A DNA stretch of 64,000 nt from contig NC_044572.1 in NCBI RefSeq assembly GCF_901933205.1, forward strand, positions 109,380,965 through 109,444,964, read 5' to 3'. This stretch comes from Camarhynchus parvulus (lineage: Eukaryota; Chordata; Aves; Passeriformes; Thraupidae). Positions 26,054 to 37,658 of the stretch are shown piece by piece. The notes beneath the pieces are model-generated. The model ran no database searches, was not told the origin of the DNA, and worked only from the letters and a program-made list of their open reading frames with translations. Each line of letters starts with the position of its first letter. Within the stretch, counting starts at the first letter, position 1. The translations under genes and the position numbers were made by a program.

Positions 26054-27359
26054 CTTTTAAAGGTCTGAATTACCATCAGGGAATTGCTGGACCTTCCCAA
26101 ATAGTAAGCAACTCTTTCATAGTTTCATGTGGCTGATCTCTGACCACTGTTAATCATGTGCTTTAAGTTTTGTAGTTGCTTTCCTTGTTAGGGAATTAGT
26201 GACCACCAAGCCGTGTTGGTGTCCTGAGCATTTCATTTATAAGGGCTTTGGAGTCATTACCCAATCCACTTAATTGCTATTAAAGCCAAATGCAAGGAGG
26301 GGATACACCCAACCACCACCACTAGTCAGAGAGTGAGAGTTCAAACTGGAAAAATCTGTGTATATTGTTATGATTAAGATGGAAATAGTGTTGTTTCTGC
26401 TGCTATCCCCACCAGATTTATCCAACTTACTGTTTAGAAGATGGGTAATGTCAGGGAGGGGGCTTGTATGAAACTCTATCTTCTTTAGAAAAGAGTTAAT
26501 CAACTCTTGAAGATTAAATTATTTGGTACTGCATTTGGTTTTCAGTTTTTTTGAAACTTAATGCATCTTAGATAGATCTAACTAAATCTTAGACTATTCC
26601 TCCCATCATTTCATTCTTTCCTAGTGTACCTCTAGCCCCAGACTAGACACCACTGAACATACAACATTGCTAGCAGATAAATACTTTGGAGAGAGACCTA
26701 GTCTACTGTGAAGACTGTGAGACACTCCTAAAAATGAGCAGAAAAAAGCATTAAAAGAAAAGTATTTTAAAAATATTCAAATGTGTTTGTCTGTATAGTC
26801 CTTAAAAATGGAAAAGTAGTTCTTGATTTTATCCAGCCATTACCAAATTCTTGTGTAGCACTAGGGATATCCATGGTGTTGTAGGTATTTTTCTTTTCTT
26901 CTCACCAATGATCTTGTAAACATACGGGTATGTGCTTTACTCTGTTCAGGTAATTAACTCTGCTAGCAAAGTGCTCAAATGACCTTCCTAAATGTCATGT
27001 TTTGTCCTCAGTTTCCTTGAATTAGAAGATATTTATTTAGTACCGTCATTCACTAACCAATTGGAAATGAAAATAAATTATTTTCTCATTTTTAACATCA
27101 ACTTTAAGGGTTTTTTTCATAGGCTAGGATTTGGGGCTCTAGCACAGCCTTGTATGTGCTTGAATGGTCTTACAGATTAAGTGGACCAGGTCAGTTGAAT
27201 ATTCAGTGTGCAAAGCTAAATTTACCAGTCCCTTAAGTAATATGACATCTTTGAAAAACACAGATAAGGTGTTTTTGTAATGCAGCCTTTCTCTTGACAG
27301 CATACTTTTAAAGGACAACATAAATAAGCAATTAAGGAAAATAGTTTCTGACCGATGTT

Positions 27360-27800
27360 CAGCCTTGGAAAGCTTCTTACTACCCTGCCTCTGAATCAGG
27401 AGGGTACCAGGGTTTATCTGCTGGGAGCACACACAGGGACCTCCACCTCCTCATAAATCTGCTGCTCGCTAGGTCAGCTGGCTGCCTGGGAGCTGGATCT
27501 GTCCTTGTGGAGCTGTGGCTGGCAGGGCTGCCTGGTGGCCTGGCTGTTCCTCTGTCATGCTCTGGGGTTGGTGTGCCACAGCTCTTACCTTGCCTTGACC
27601 CTCTCCTCCCTCCTGCCGTGCATGGAGGAGATCTCCTAGCTGGGATTTCAGAATGCTTTGGTCCTGGCTGGATCCTGCTGGCGTGGTAGCAGTAAGCCAG
27701 GGCAGACCCACAGCTGGCTCCAGCTCTCCTCACTGCCCTGGGCTCTGCAGGGAGGCAGGCAGATGCTCCTGGAATCGATGCAGGCGATCAGGAGACTCCC
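27360..27800. other. GC-richer island within AT-rich non-coding DNA
   Basis: About 440 bases are visibly richer in G and C than the flanks, with a few CpG dinucleotides (near 27470, 27617, 27680 and 27776-27786). They hold overlapping open frames in several registers on both strands. I recognise neither a repeat family nor a protein. CpG density is too low to call a CpG-island promoter. It could be an isochore fluctuation, an old repeat beyond recognition or a regulatory or exonic segment. Confidence 0.4.
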
Positions 27801-30800
27801 CTGCAGTATTTCAGCACAAAGAATCCACACTCAGCTGCACTGGCATGCTGGAAAAGGCTTCATACCACCATTTTGCATACAAGTAAGATTTTATTGGTGG
27901 GGAGAGACATACCTGGTGTAGGCTGAGGAGCTGGTGCACAGGGCAGTATCCAGCTCTGGACACTAAAATGCCCCCTGCCTTTTTGGATGAGGGATGTTTC
28001 AAATCACCTACCAACTCCTGTGGTGGGTGTGTGTGTGGAGAGCAGTGGGCATGGTGTGGAGGGAGGGGAGCCTTGCCTGTGTTAGATGCTGGGGCACTGG
28101 CAAAGGGTGTGCCTGTGATGGGGAACTGGATGTACTTTCTGCATCCACTAATACAAGCACACAGCAGGAGTTATCTGTTGAGTTGAGAGTGGGGGGCACT
28201 ATTTTCCGTACGTGGCAATACCCACACCAGTCATTTTTTGAACTTTCTGTACAAATTGCCAAGGACTGATAGAAAATAAATTGAAGCGAAGGATGAGTTG
28301 TAGCACAAACCAGTGAGACACTGTTTCAAGTAACTGTTTGAAGGCTTGTTTTAGAGTCTTGAAAGGAAGCAGGAATTCACGTGTTTTATTTTTAGCTTGC
28401 AAGGGAAGAGTTATTTAATGTTCCTTTGTATCTCATCTCTGAAAGTGTTCTCAGTGAGGCAGGATCTGAAGTCCTGGAGTTGGTTAACCCGAGACTTGCC
28501 TGCCTGTGGAAATTTATATTTTACAAAGGGGAATTACTGAAATTGTTTTTCCCCTATAAAATTTTAAGTAGAGCTGAGTCCAAACTCGAGAACCAGTAGA
28601 GTGTTGAAATACTTTCTGCTGCTGGCCGTGATTTGTGATGCACAGTATATAGTCAGGTGTGTTTTGCTTTCAGGATCTATAAGCATTTTCAGGCTTTTAT
28701 TGTGGAGTTGCTTTTGTTGCCTTTGCTTTGATTTTGGCTCCCATTAGGTTATGGGAGTTCTAATTTTTCTAAAGGAATATTTTTATCCGAGATTTTAATG
28801 ATATTGCCATGACTGGGCCTTAAATCTCTAAGCAGAGATGGGATGAGCTACTCAGAGCTAGTGCTGAAAGAAACCTCTCTTGCATTTCCCTCTCCCCTCC
28901 TCCCTGGTCTCTCAATGTCAGTACCATGGCTCATGCTTTAAGTTCCTGAAAATCAATGAAATATTTATGATACTTGGTTTTCCAGCAGCTGGGTAATGAA
29001 TGGGCTTGCAAGATGTTGCTGGTCAATACTTGCCCCTCTTGTCCAGTACTCGTGGGTAAACAAACATGCATCTTAATCTCCTTGTGAGACTGCTCTCATT
29101 TTCCTTGATTTTCTTTCCTGTGAGGCAGCAGAACAGTGTCAGCAGCAATGAAATGAGAGCTATCATTTCCTCGAATGGGTAAGACAATCTGCAAAGCATG
29201 TATTAAAAATAAAACAGGAAGTCGGTGATTATCAATTTTTAGCAAACACGTTTCTGCTGATCTTCAGACTGATGCCTAATGGTAACAAAAGGACAAGCTC
29301 TGCATTTGGGCAATGTAATTTGTAGTTATTTGGAGTATCTTTTCTCCTCATTAGACAGGGATGTTTTTATTTTAAGCTCCAAGACCTGTAAGAATAATAA
29401 CAGAGGCCTAGTGTTGTTGCTTGTAAACAGCGTGTCTTGAACAGCATGTCTGGGATAAATAGGTATCAGGTAAAAAAAAAAAAAGGGAGAGTCCCTTTTT
29501 TTGTGCATTTACAGTTTTCTGAAGTAAAAGGCAGCATATGGCACCCCTAGCAAGGAAGAAGTCCCTCCTTTCAGAGACTCTCCCCCAGCTCAAGGAGTTA
29601 GTGATTGCTTCCCACCCTGATAAAGGAGTATTACCGGCATCCATGTGGTGTGGGTGACGGGAAATGAGGCTTCCTCCAGACCTGGCAACTGCTTGTGGAG
29701 CAGCAGTGGTGGTGGGAGGGGAAGGCACCTGCCAGCAGGCCACCAGTCCTGATGTATGTCTGTTCTCACTGCCAGAGAGGAGCCAGTGCTCTGCTGCACG
29801 GGTGGCTTCTCCTTATTGCATCTCTTTTCCCCTCAAGAAGAGTCAGGAGTGTTCATTTGGACCCCTCTGCAGAGGAGAGGGAACAACCTGCACACCTGCC
29901 AGGAAAGGGAATCCTACACAACTGCTCCTGCTCAGAAAAGATTGGGAGCTGGGCCAAACATTTCATACGTGGGTGATTAAAATTAGGCTCCTGCATCCAT
30001 ATGTACATGCTCATTTTGAAAACACTGCCTGGCTTACTTTTCTCTCCTGCCTTTTATGTATTCCCCTAATGGGAGAATGCTTCCACCTTTCCTGTGGCTT
30101 TGACAGTGGCCCTCGCACTCAGTGAAAGTACATTTATCTTTTCTGTCTGTAATCATACCTGATCACAGGCACAGGAACACAGCTCTGTCTTTCCATTTTC
30201 CACTAATACTCCCTTGACAAGTATCTTCTTGAAAGGGGAAAAAATGTGATAATCTCTCCTTTGGAAAAACAGCCAAGTTCTGCAGCGGACTTGGCTTTCT
30301 GCCTGTCTTCCTGTGCTGCTTCAGCCTGAGCAAACTGAGACCTTCCTGCAATCCACACTGGCTGATCCAGAGAAGTCCAAGTCTTGCTGGAAAGGCATCC
30401 TGAGGACGAAGGGGGGAAGGTAGGCAGGCTGGCACAGCATTCAGCTGTGATGTGCTTGTGTGCAGCCTGTTCTATTCAGAAGCACCAAAACCACCAAAGG
30501 ATAAAGAAGCAATAGGGCAGTGAGTGCATGGCTGCATGACCTCTGATTATGAAGGATGGAGACATGCACATACTAAAGCTGTGTTGGTGCAGGAGGACTT
30601 TTGTGCAAAATTCCAGCTTTCAGTGTCAGATGCATAAGATCACAGAGATGCTTATCATCATTAGACAGTGATTTGTTCCTGGGAGTTCTGAACCATTCCA
30701 AGACCCCAGTACTTCCAGAAAGAAATCGTTATGTTTCTAAACACTTCTGAGTATTTTTTTGATGTTCTCCTCATAATGGCTCTTCATAGGAAAAAGAGGA

Positions 30801-33800
30801 GACTTCTGGAATTAGCAATTGCTAGGAAAGCCCTATTAATGCTGCTGTTTTATAAGCAGCCAGATGTCTGCATTCTCCTGCTTCACACTGTGTACCCACT
30901 GCAGTCTAAGGGCTACCAGTGGGGAGGGAGCAGGGGGGATCCACATTGCCCTGAGGGCTGATTAGTTGGGTCATGTCATGCTTCAAAGACAGAATTCATC
31001 CTTGGGTAAACTCCTCTGAGCAGGGAAGTAGCAGAGCCTCCACTGTGCTGTGTGTGCTTGGGAGGTGTGGACTTCCCTATCACCCAGTAATTGCAGCGCT
31101 GTCCTGGTTCTGGCCCTTGCACATGGACATGTGCTTCCATGCATTTCAGCAGCCATCCTGTACCTTTCCTGGGGAAAAACCTGCTCACACAGAAATGCTG
31201 GCATATTTTCCCTGTTGGAGCACATCCTGGATGGTAAATCAAATCCTCCCCACATGGTCCCAGCTGGGGCTTGGTAAGGGTGTGTGGGATCTCCCTGTGC
31301 TGGGTTTCCTTTCCTTTCCTCTGGAATAGCTACAAGCTGCTGGGTGCAGGCCAGGGCAGAGGAGGCAGCTGATGCACACCCCATTCTTGCCCTAACATGG
31401 ACCTAGGACAAGGCTGCAGGGCACACGTAGATACAAAAGCTTTTTCTTTTTATATCAAGACTAAGAACAAAGCACCTTGTATAGCAAAGTGAATTTTATA
31501 GCTTTTTCCAGCCTGTAGAAAGGCTTTTCAGAGCAGATAGTGCTGGCAATGTCTCCTAACAAGTCTGCAGGCTTTAGGTAGTTTATCTCAAGCTGTTTTT
31601 TCATTCCTGCAAATTTTAAATTGTCCTCCCACACCCACAAAATTAAACAAAAGCAGTGACTTAAAAGCAAAATATCCCAATAAAAAGCCCAAATGAAATT
31701 CGTACATTTTTTCAGAGCAGCTTCCAAAAACCTGCCCATAATTGTAGTTTTTAAGAGGACTGCAATTTATGCACAGCCTCTAAACATCTCCCTCCATCAG
31801 TAAGTTTTCTGGTGCCATGTGGAGTACAGGAGTATGGCACTGCTAACATTAGAGAAGCAAGCATTCATTGTGTACGAGCAAGAGGACAAGGTATGTATAA
31901 AATACTTACAGAATTACGCAGCAGCTATTACTGTCATAAAAATGTTGGCAAGTGAGCACAGGGGAGAAGCCAAAATATGTTCCCCAGGGAGCAAAAGAGG
32001 AGCAGGACTGAGCAGTTAGATATTGGCTCTGGGAACTGAACCATCTCCATGTGTGTAGCCACTGTGCATGCTGTCTCTTGTCTGGGAAGGCTGCTGCAGC
32101 CTGTCCCCCCACAAACAAAGGCGAAAAAGCCCTTACATGAACGAGAGGGGAAGATGGAAATTAGCTACAGAGGAAGGAAGTTTTTTGAGAATTACATCTC
32201 AGTATTTCAGCTGTTTGAGGAAAAGCTTGTTTATAATAGTATCCTGTCAATAGGAGGTGTCTGTGTAGGTGGGTGTATGCGCCGAATATATGTGTATGAG
32301 GAAGAAGAACTTTCACTGTGGTCTGTCAGCCTTAAGCACATGGCTTCTATTTTTCCTTAAACCTGCAACTTCATTAAAAAAGGAAAAAATAAGACATTAA
32401 GAAACTCCCAAGGTAGAGTGCATGTGAGTGTGTGTGTGCGAGGGAGTATGAGTAATTTATCTTCACATTTAGCTGGAGCCTTGCTATTGTCAAAGCAGCT
32501 GAATCACTGCCTGAGAGCTGCCATCTTTGCCATGGTGATAATTTGTCAGAGTGCCAACACTGCTGCCTACTGTCTCTGAAGAGCTGACCTTGTAACAACA
32601 TCAACACTCTTTCTTTGGCTTTTGCTGACATACTCTAGGCTCTGGAAACTGTTTTCAAAACAAATAGATAATCAAGCGTTGTGCTTGTAAAAGCAATTGT
32701 GTTTCTGTCCGTCAGATTATTTTAGGGTGTCTCCCCTGCCAAAGGGCAAAGCAAAGGAACAAACAGGGAGGACAAAACTCCACATAAAAAGTGAGGGGCT
32801 TTCCTGTATACAGGAATGATGGGAATCAAAATTAACCATCACAAAATCAGAAGTTAATGGTAAAGGGGCAGCTTATGACTCCTTGTGCTGTTCCATTGCA
32901 AATTTTTGTTTCTTAGAGCAAGGACAAGTGAGCAGAGCTCTGCAGGCCAACAGGAAGAACGCACAAGAGCCAAAAGCAAGGAAAGCTCTGGATTTAATAT
33001 GTGCTATTCTGGCTTTCTTCACATAGAAAAAAAATGCCATCTAAAATACTGCCAGATACTTTGCATGTAGACAGTTGATGTGGAGACATGAGAGAGGCTT
33101 AGTTTGGCAAGTAGAGTAAAAACATCATCAGTACCTAAAAATATCAATCTTCTTGGCTCTAGGTTTACACTACTCTGTACCAGGTAACCTGACAAGTCCA
33201 GCCATTCCCCAGCTGAGGGACTATCTGAGCACTTTGTATTCCCACTGTTCATGTAGATGTACCAAACTCCACTGCTCTCTGTGTGTTTGGCAGGGCACAG
33301 CTGCAAAGGAAACAGAACAAGCCAGACACACGACTCAACTCACCCCACACTTGCTATGGTTTTGATTGTGGGGACCAGTGAAATGCTGTTACTGATCTCT
33401 TTTCTTCTTGCTGTCTTTACTAAATTCAATTAATACAGCACTCACTGATGTCCTAAATGACATTCCATGGAAAGATTTTGTGATATTGGAGACCAGGTAG
33501 TGGACGCATGACAAGCTTTCCTTAAAAGCTGGCATGCAACGTACAGAACCCATACATATAGTTAGCTAACAGCAGCTGTAATTTTAGATATAGGATTGGA
33601 AAATGCAGTTAGATTAAACCTAGTACTCTGTAGGTTAAGACCAGAATGAAAGATGTAGCTAGCCAAAGTTTGGGGGCAACATCTTCATGAGACACCCCAG
33701 TTTTCACTCGCCCTCAGAGATCTATTTTCAGGTGTTGCCAGAAAGGAGAACACTATAATTTATACCAACATGTTTCCCCTGTAACATTCTGAAAGTGCGA

Positions 33801-34042
33801 TCCTTTGGATTTATTAAAGTCAGGTGAATATTTTATATAGCTGAAGTTTCACTTCTGCATGTAGAAGTAGAAGTTACTCTTGATTTTGTGTAACAGAGGA
33901 TAAAAATTGTGTTGTTTGTCCGCTTTCTGACTTATTTACTTGAGAAACCTCCTATGTAAAGCCCTCTGAATTCAGCTTCTGACACTTAAAAGGGCTTTGA
34001 GATTTGTGGGGTTTGGTTCTCATGCGTATTGCTCTGTCTTTA

Positions 34043-34068
<26 letters not shown>
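34043..34068 (+). repeat. (TG)13 microsatellite with adjacent AT-rich palindromic segment
   Basis: Thirteen uninterrupted TG dinucleotides are followed directly by TATATTTATGTATATACATA. This is a typical vertebrate dinucleotide microsatellite and probably length-polymorphic. The histidine/threonine-rich minus-strand frame at 33952-34134 is an artefact of it. Confidence 0.95.
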
Positions 34069-34073
<5 letters not shown>

Positions 34074-36699
34074 TTATGTATATACATATATGGCCAGCAA
34101 AACTGCAGAAAATTGTATTCGAGAGAAACAGCAAGCAAATTATATTTGATTTTGCATTGTTTTCCAGCTTGCTTATGTTTGCAGTTTAGTGCTGGATTTT
34201 AACCTGCAAATTTTCTGTTTGGGCTACATTTTGTTTTCACATTTCTTCCTGTTTAGCACTTGAATCAGTAGGCCAAAGAAACAAACTAGCAATCGGGAAA
34301 ACACTGAAAGCAGGATTCTTAATAATGTGGAAATAACTTGCCATGAGAGTTATTTTCAAACCTGTTGGCCTTTTAGAGGCAGAGGGCTAGGCTATGATCT
34401 TGGACATTGGAATGATACAGCACTGGAATGAGACAGCATCTCAACTTGTAAGGAATGAGTGCTGTAAGTTGCTGGGCCTGTTGTATGTTGTCCAAATGGA
34501 ATGTGCAAGTTTAGCTTTGAAAGGATCATTTGTGCCTGAAAAAAAAGAAGTTTTGTTGCCTTAACCAAAGGCATAACTAGGGATGGAAATCTGAATGGTC
34601 TCCAAGCTATGGTGGACAGGCAGTGACTAAATCTTTTTAAACATGGCCACCCATATGTGTTGAGATTTGGGAAGGCTTAGGAGCTTGTTGGGTGGGCCGT
34701 GTCTAAAATGTTTGCCTGAACCAAGCTTTGAACAAAAATTTGGTGCAAATTAGCCTCCTGAGATACTACTGAAAGCTCAGTTGTCTTTGCAATGAAACAT
34801 GAATTTTTTCTGATAGTGAGAAAATTTAGTCGTTTAGTGCCTGAAATCAGCTCACAAGACACATGGATTATAATTCATTCAACTTCATATTAAAAGCGGA
34901 CACTAGGCTTTAGTGAAATACTTTCAAGCTAAATGTCAATCCCCTGTACCACAGAAGCCTGCTTCTTACAAGTTTAGCTTCTTCAGGATCGATGGCAAGA
35001 GGGACTTTCAGAATGACTTTCCAGGGGACTGTATGCTCTTACTGGCAGTGCATGATTTTAGCTAATGGATTTATTAGCTTATGCTGGTTTTTTTCTTTCC
35101 TGTGTGAATGCGATCACACAGCAGAGACCCTCCCAGCATGCAGCCCTTAATAATAGGTAAGGAAGATTTTTCTATCAAATGAGAAATTGCTCCTTGTGAG
35201 AAAGCTAATTTGACGCTATCTGAGGCAGACCTGCTAGGATTTCTACCAAGTAGTGCCTAAAAATGCAAATTGCTTTTAAAAAATGAATATTTATTGTTTA
35301 CTTCTGAAAACAAGGGAGCCATGCATTAGCTGCTCAGTGAGCAGAGTATCAAACTGGACCATAGAAGGAGAAGAGCAAAATACCATGGAAGATGGGCCCG
35401 TAGGCTGAGCCAGATTTTTTTCCTGATTTTGTGCATAAAAAGGTCTTGTTACAGCCATATCCTTTAAGCCCTGTGGAGTCAAGATGCATTGCCAAGAAAG
35501 GCTTTTGCATCTCTGATCGCATGCTGCCTCCTCCACCAGCCTGTATTTTTCTAAAAATAATCCTGATTTCATACCTTAGCTGATGGACCTTCTAGCAGCC
35601 ATAATAGATGCAGCCTCCCTGGAAAACAGTCAGTAATATGAAAAAGCATTGGATCCACTCTTTGAGGGAGGTTGTACAGAGCTTGTGAAAAGGCATCCTT
35701 TGTATTTTGAGCTCTGCTAAAACATAGTAAGCTTATCCCAAGCCCCTTCTGCTTCCTTGGAACAAGCAAGTCACTGCTGAATACGAGGTATCTAACTCAG
35801 CAGAAGAACAAGAATTCCTTTTTTTCTTTAAAACAAACAAAGTCACTTGGCAGAGGGCAAAGAAAGGATTTGTTTTCCTATCCATTGGGAGATTTGTCAG
35901 GCAGCACAGCCTGAAACGTCTGCTCAGGGTGTGTGACAGTCACTAACAGTGGAGGGAGCGTCCCAAGACAGGTGTCATATTCTCCATTTGATAAGCAGGG
36001 AGAAGAGCTGCCCTGCAATTGGCAACACAGCTTTTGTGGGCTCTGGGTCTGTGTTGCTGCACTGTCAGTGGCAGATCACTTCTCCCACACACTCTGCTCA
36101 GCCCTCTTCGTGCCACCATCCTCACAGCTGTGTCAGCTCCTTTATCCATTTGGCTCCTGGGATGCTGCTATGCCAGATCTGCTGCTGGAGCAGCAGTAAT
36201 GCACAGCTGTGCATACTGTGGATGTAAGAGCTTGCAGGCAGCCCTGAGGTGTCATACATGTATTCATCAGGGTGCCAGAGGTAGGGAAAATATGCTGATG
36301 GTCATTCAGAATATTTTCCCAGCACAGAGATGACTCTGGCTCGGTGACTCCCTGAACCAGAGGTGAGATCTCCACATTTAGCAGCATTAGAATATGATGG
36401 CATGGTGGTGTGTATGTCCCCAGCCTTCATTCTCTGGGCCAGGCTTGTCTCTCTGTTCTAAGTGGTGCTTTTCCTCTCCATTTTTTTCTCCACAGCAAAA
36501 TACAAAGTAACTGGTGGAGTTTGATATGTACCTTGTAGTCATGCTGCACCCAGGGCTGCCTAGGCCTGACCAAGCAAAGCTGGACCTTAAAATTCACTGT
36601 GCATGTATTTGTATCCATAAGGTTTCCCAGGCTATAGCCAGGTGGCACCAGAAAACCAGAAACACAAACCATGCAAACATTGATATAGGAGGGAGCACT

Positions 36700-37658
36700 T
36701 GCATGTGTGATTGACACTGGATTGACTCCAGGTGCCCATCAAAGCTTCTTTGTCACTTTCCTCCTCAGCTGGGCAGGGAAAAGAACACACTGTGAAAGGC
36801 TCACGGGACAGAGGGAGATTGCTCAGCAGTTATTGTCATGGAACACTTGGGGAAGTTAGTTACATGCATTATCCAGCCAAATCAAAGGAGGATAGTGAGA
36901 AATAAAACCAAATTTTAAACCACTGTCCCCTTCCCTTTTTCCCACTTTTAACTTCATTTCCAATTTTTCTGTACTTTGTCCCTCCCAGTAACAGAAGGAG
37001 GACAGGGAATGGCAACTGCAGTCAATTTATCACACATTGTCTCTGCTGATTCTTCCTCTTCAAGAAGAGGACTTATCATACTCTTCCTCTGCTCCAGAGT
37101 GGAGTCCCTCCCATGAGAAACAGTTCTCCATAAACTTCTCCAACATTTGTCCTTCCCGCTGGCTGCAGTTCTTCATTAACTGCTCCAGCATGGGTCTCCC
37201 AACGGGTTCACAAAAGTCCTGCCAGCAATCTGGCTCCTGTGTGGGCTTCTTTTACCATGGGGCACAAGTCCTGCTACAGCATGTGCTTCCCAAAGTGTCA
37301 CATCCTCCTTTGAGCATCCCCCTGCCTCTAATGTGGAGTCCTCCACGGGCTCTAGGTGCTCCACCATGGACCTCAATGGGCATCAGGGGAGTCTCCTCTC
37401 ATGCTGAAGCACCTCCTCCCACTTCTTCACTGAACTGGGAGTCTGCAGAGCTGTTTTTCTCACATATTCTCATTCCTTTCTCCATCTGCAATCATTTTTT
37501 GTGCTACCACTGTTGCTGGTGGGCTCAGACTTGGACAGCATCTTGGAGCAGGATAGCACAGACTCCACTGGACATAGGGGAAAAGCTTCTAGCAGCTTCT
37601 CCCAGAAGCTAACCCTGTAGCCTACCCTCTACCAAAACCTGTCCACACAAACACAACA
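36700..37658 (-). mobile_element. Solo LTR of an avian endogenous retrovirus, degenerate
   Basis: On the minus strand this roughly 960-base segment follows, end to end, the order of blocks I remember from a high-copy avian ERV LTR. The plus-strand landmarks are CCAGGTGCCCATCAAAG (36728-36744), an AATAAAACCAAAT block near 36902, and a run of repeated 'gctccag...gggtc' and 'tcctgccagca' units across 37085-37330. Then follow CTCCTCCCACTTCTTCACTG (about 37410), TTTCTCACATATTCTCATTC and AGCTTCTAGCAGCTTCTC (37584-37601). The end is near CAAACACAACA (37648-37658). TG and CA termini are plausible at 36700 or 36704 and at 37658, but I could not resolve a target-site duplication. No gag, pol or env sequence flanks it, so it is called solo. 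The family name cannot be assigned by eye. The 191-codon plus frame at 37037-37612 is antisense to the LTR and is not a gene. Confidence 0.8.

Larger units (their letters stand above)
25474..36699. other. Non-coding stretch, no gene recognised
   Basis: Mostly AT-leaning unique sequence, with GC-richer patches at 27360-27800, 29640-29930 and 30850-31400. Simple repeats are listed separately. Frames of up to 153 codons (29664-30125 plus) occur within GC-richer patches and overlap frames on the other strand. None has a domain or splice context that I recognise. No promoter-like CpG island is evident. Confidence 0.5.

Noticed and set aside
29664..30125. 153-codon plus-strand frame
   Set aside because: It lies in a GC-richer patch where two other plus-strand frames and two minus-strand frames also overlap it. 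No motif is recognised.
37037..37612. 191-codon plus-strand open frame, the longest in the window
   Set aside because: It lies antisense within the solo LTR. Its serine/cysteine-rich composition comes from the repeated LTR units, not from a protein family.
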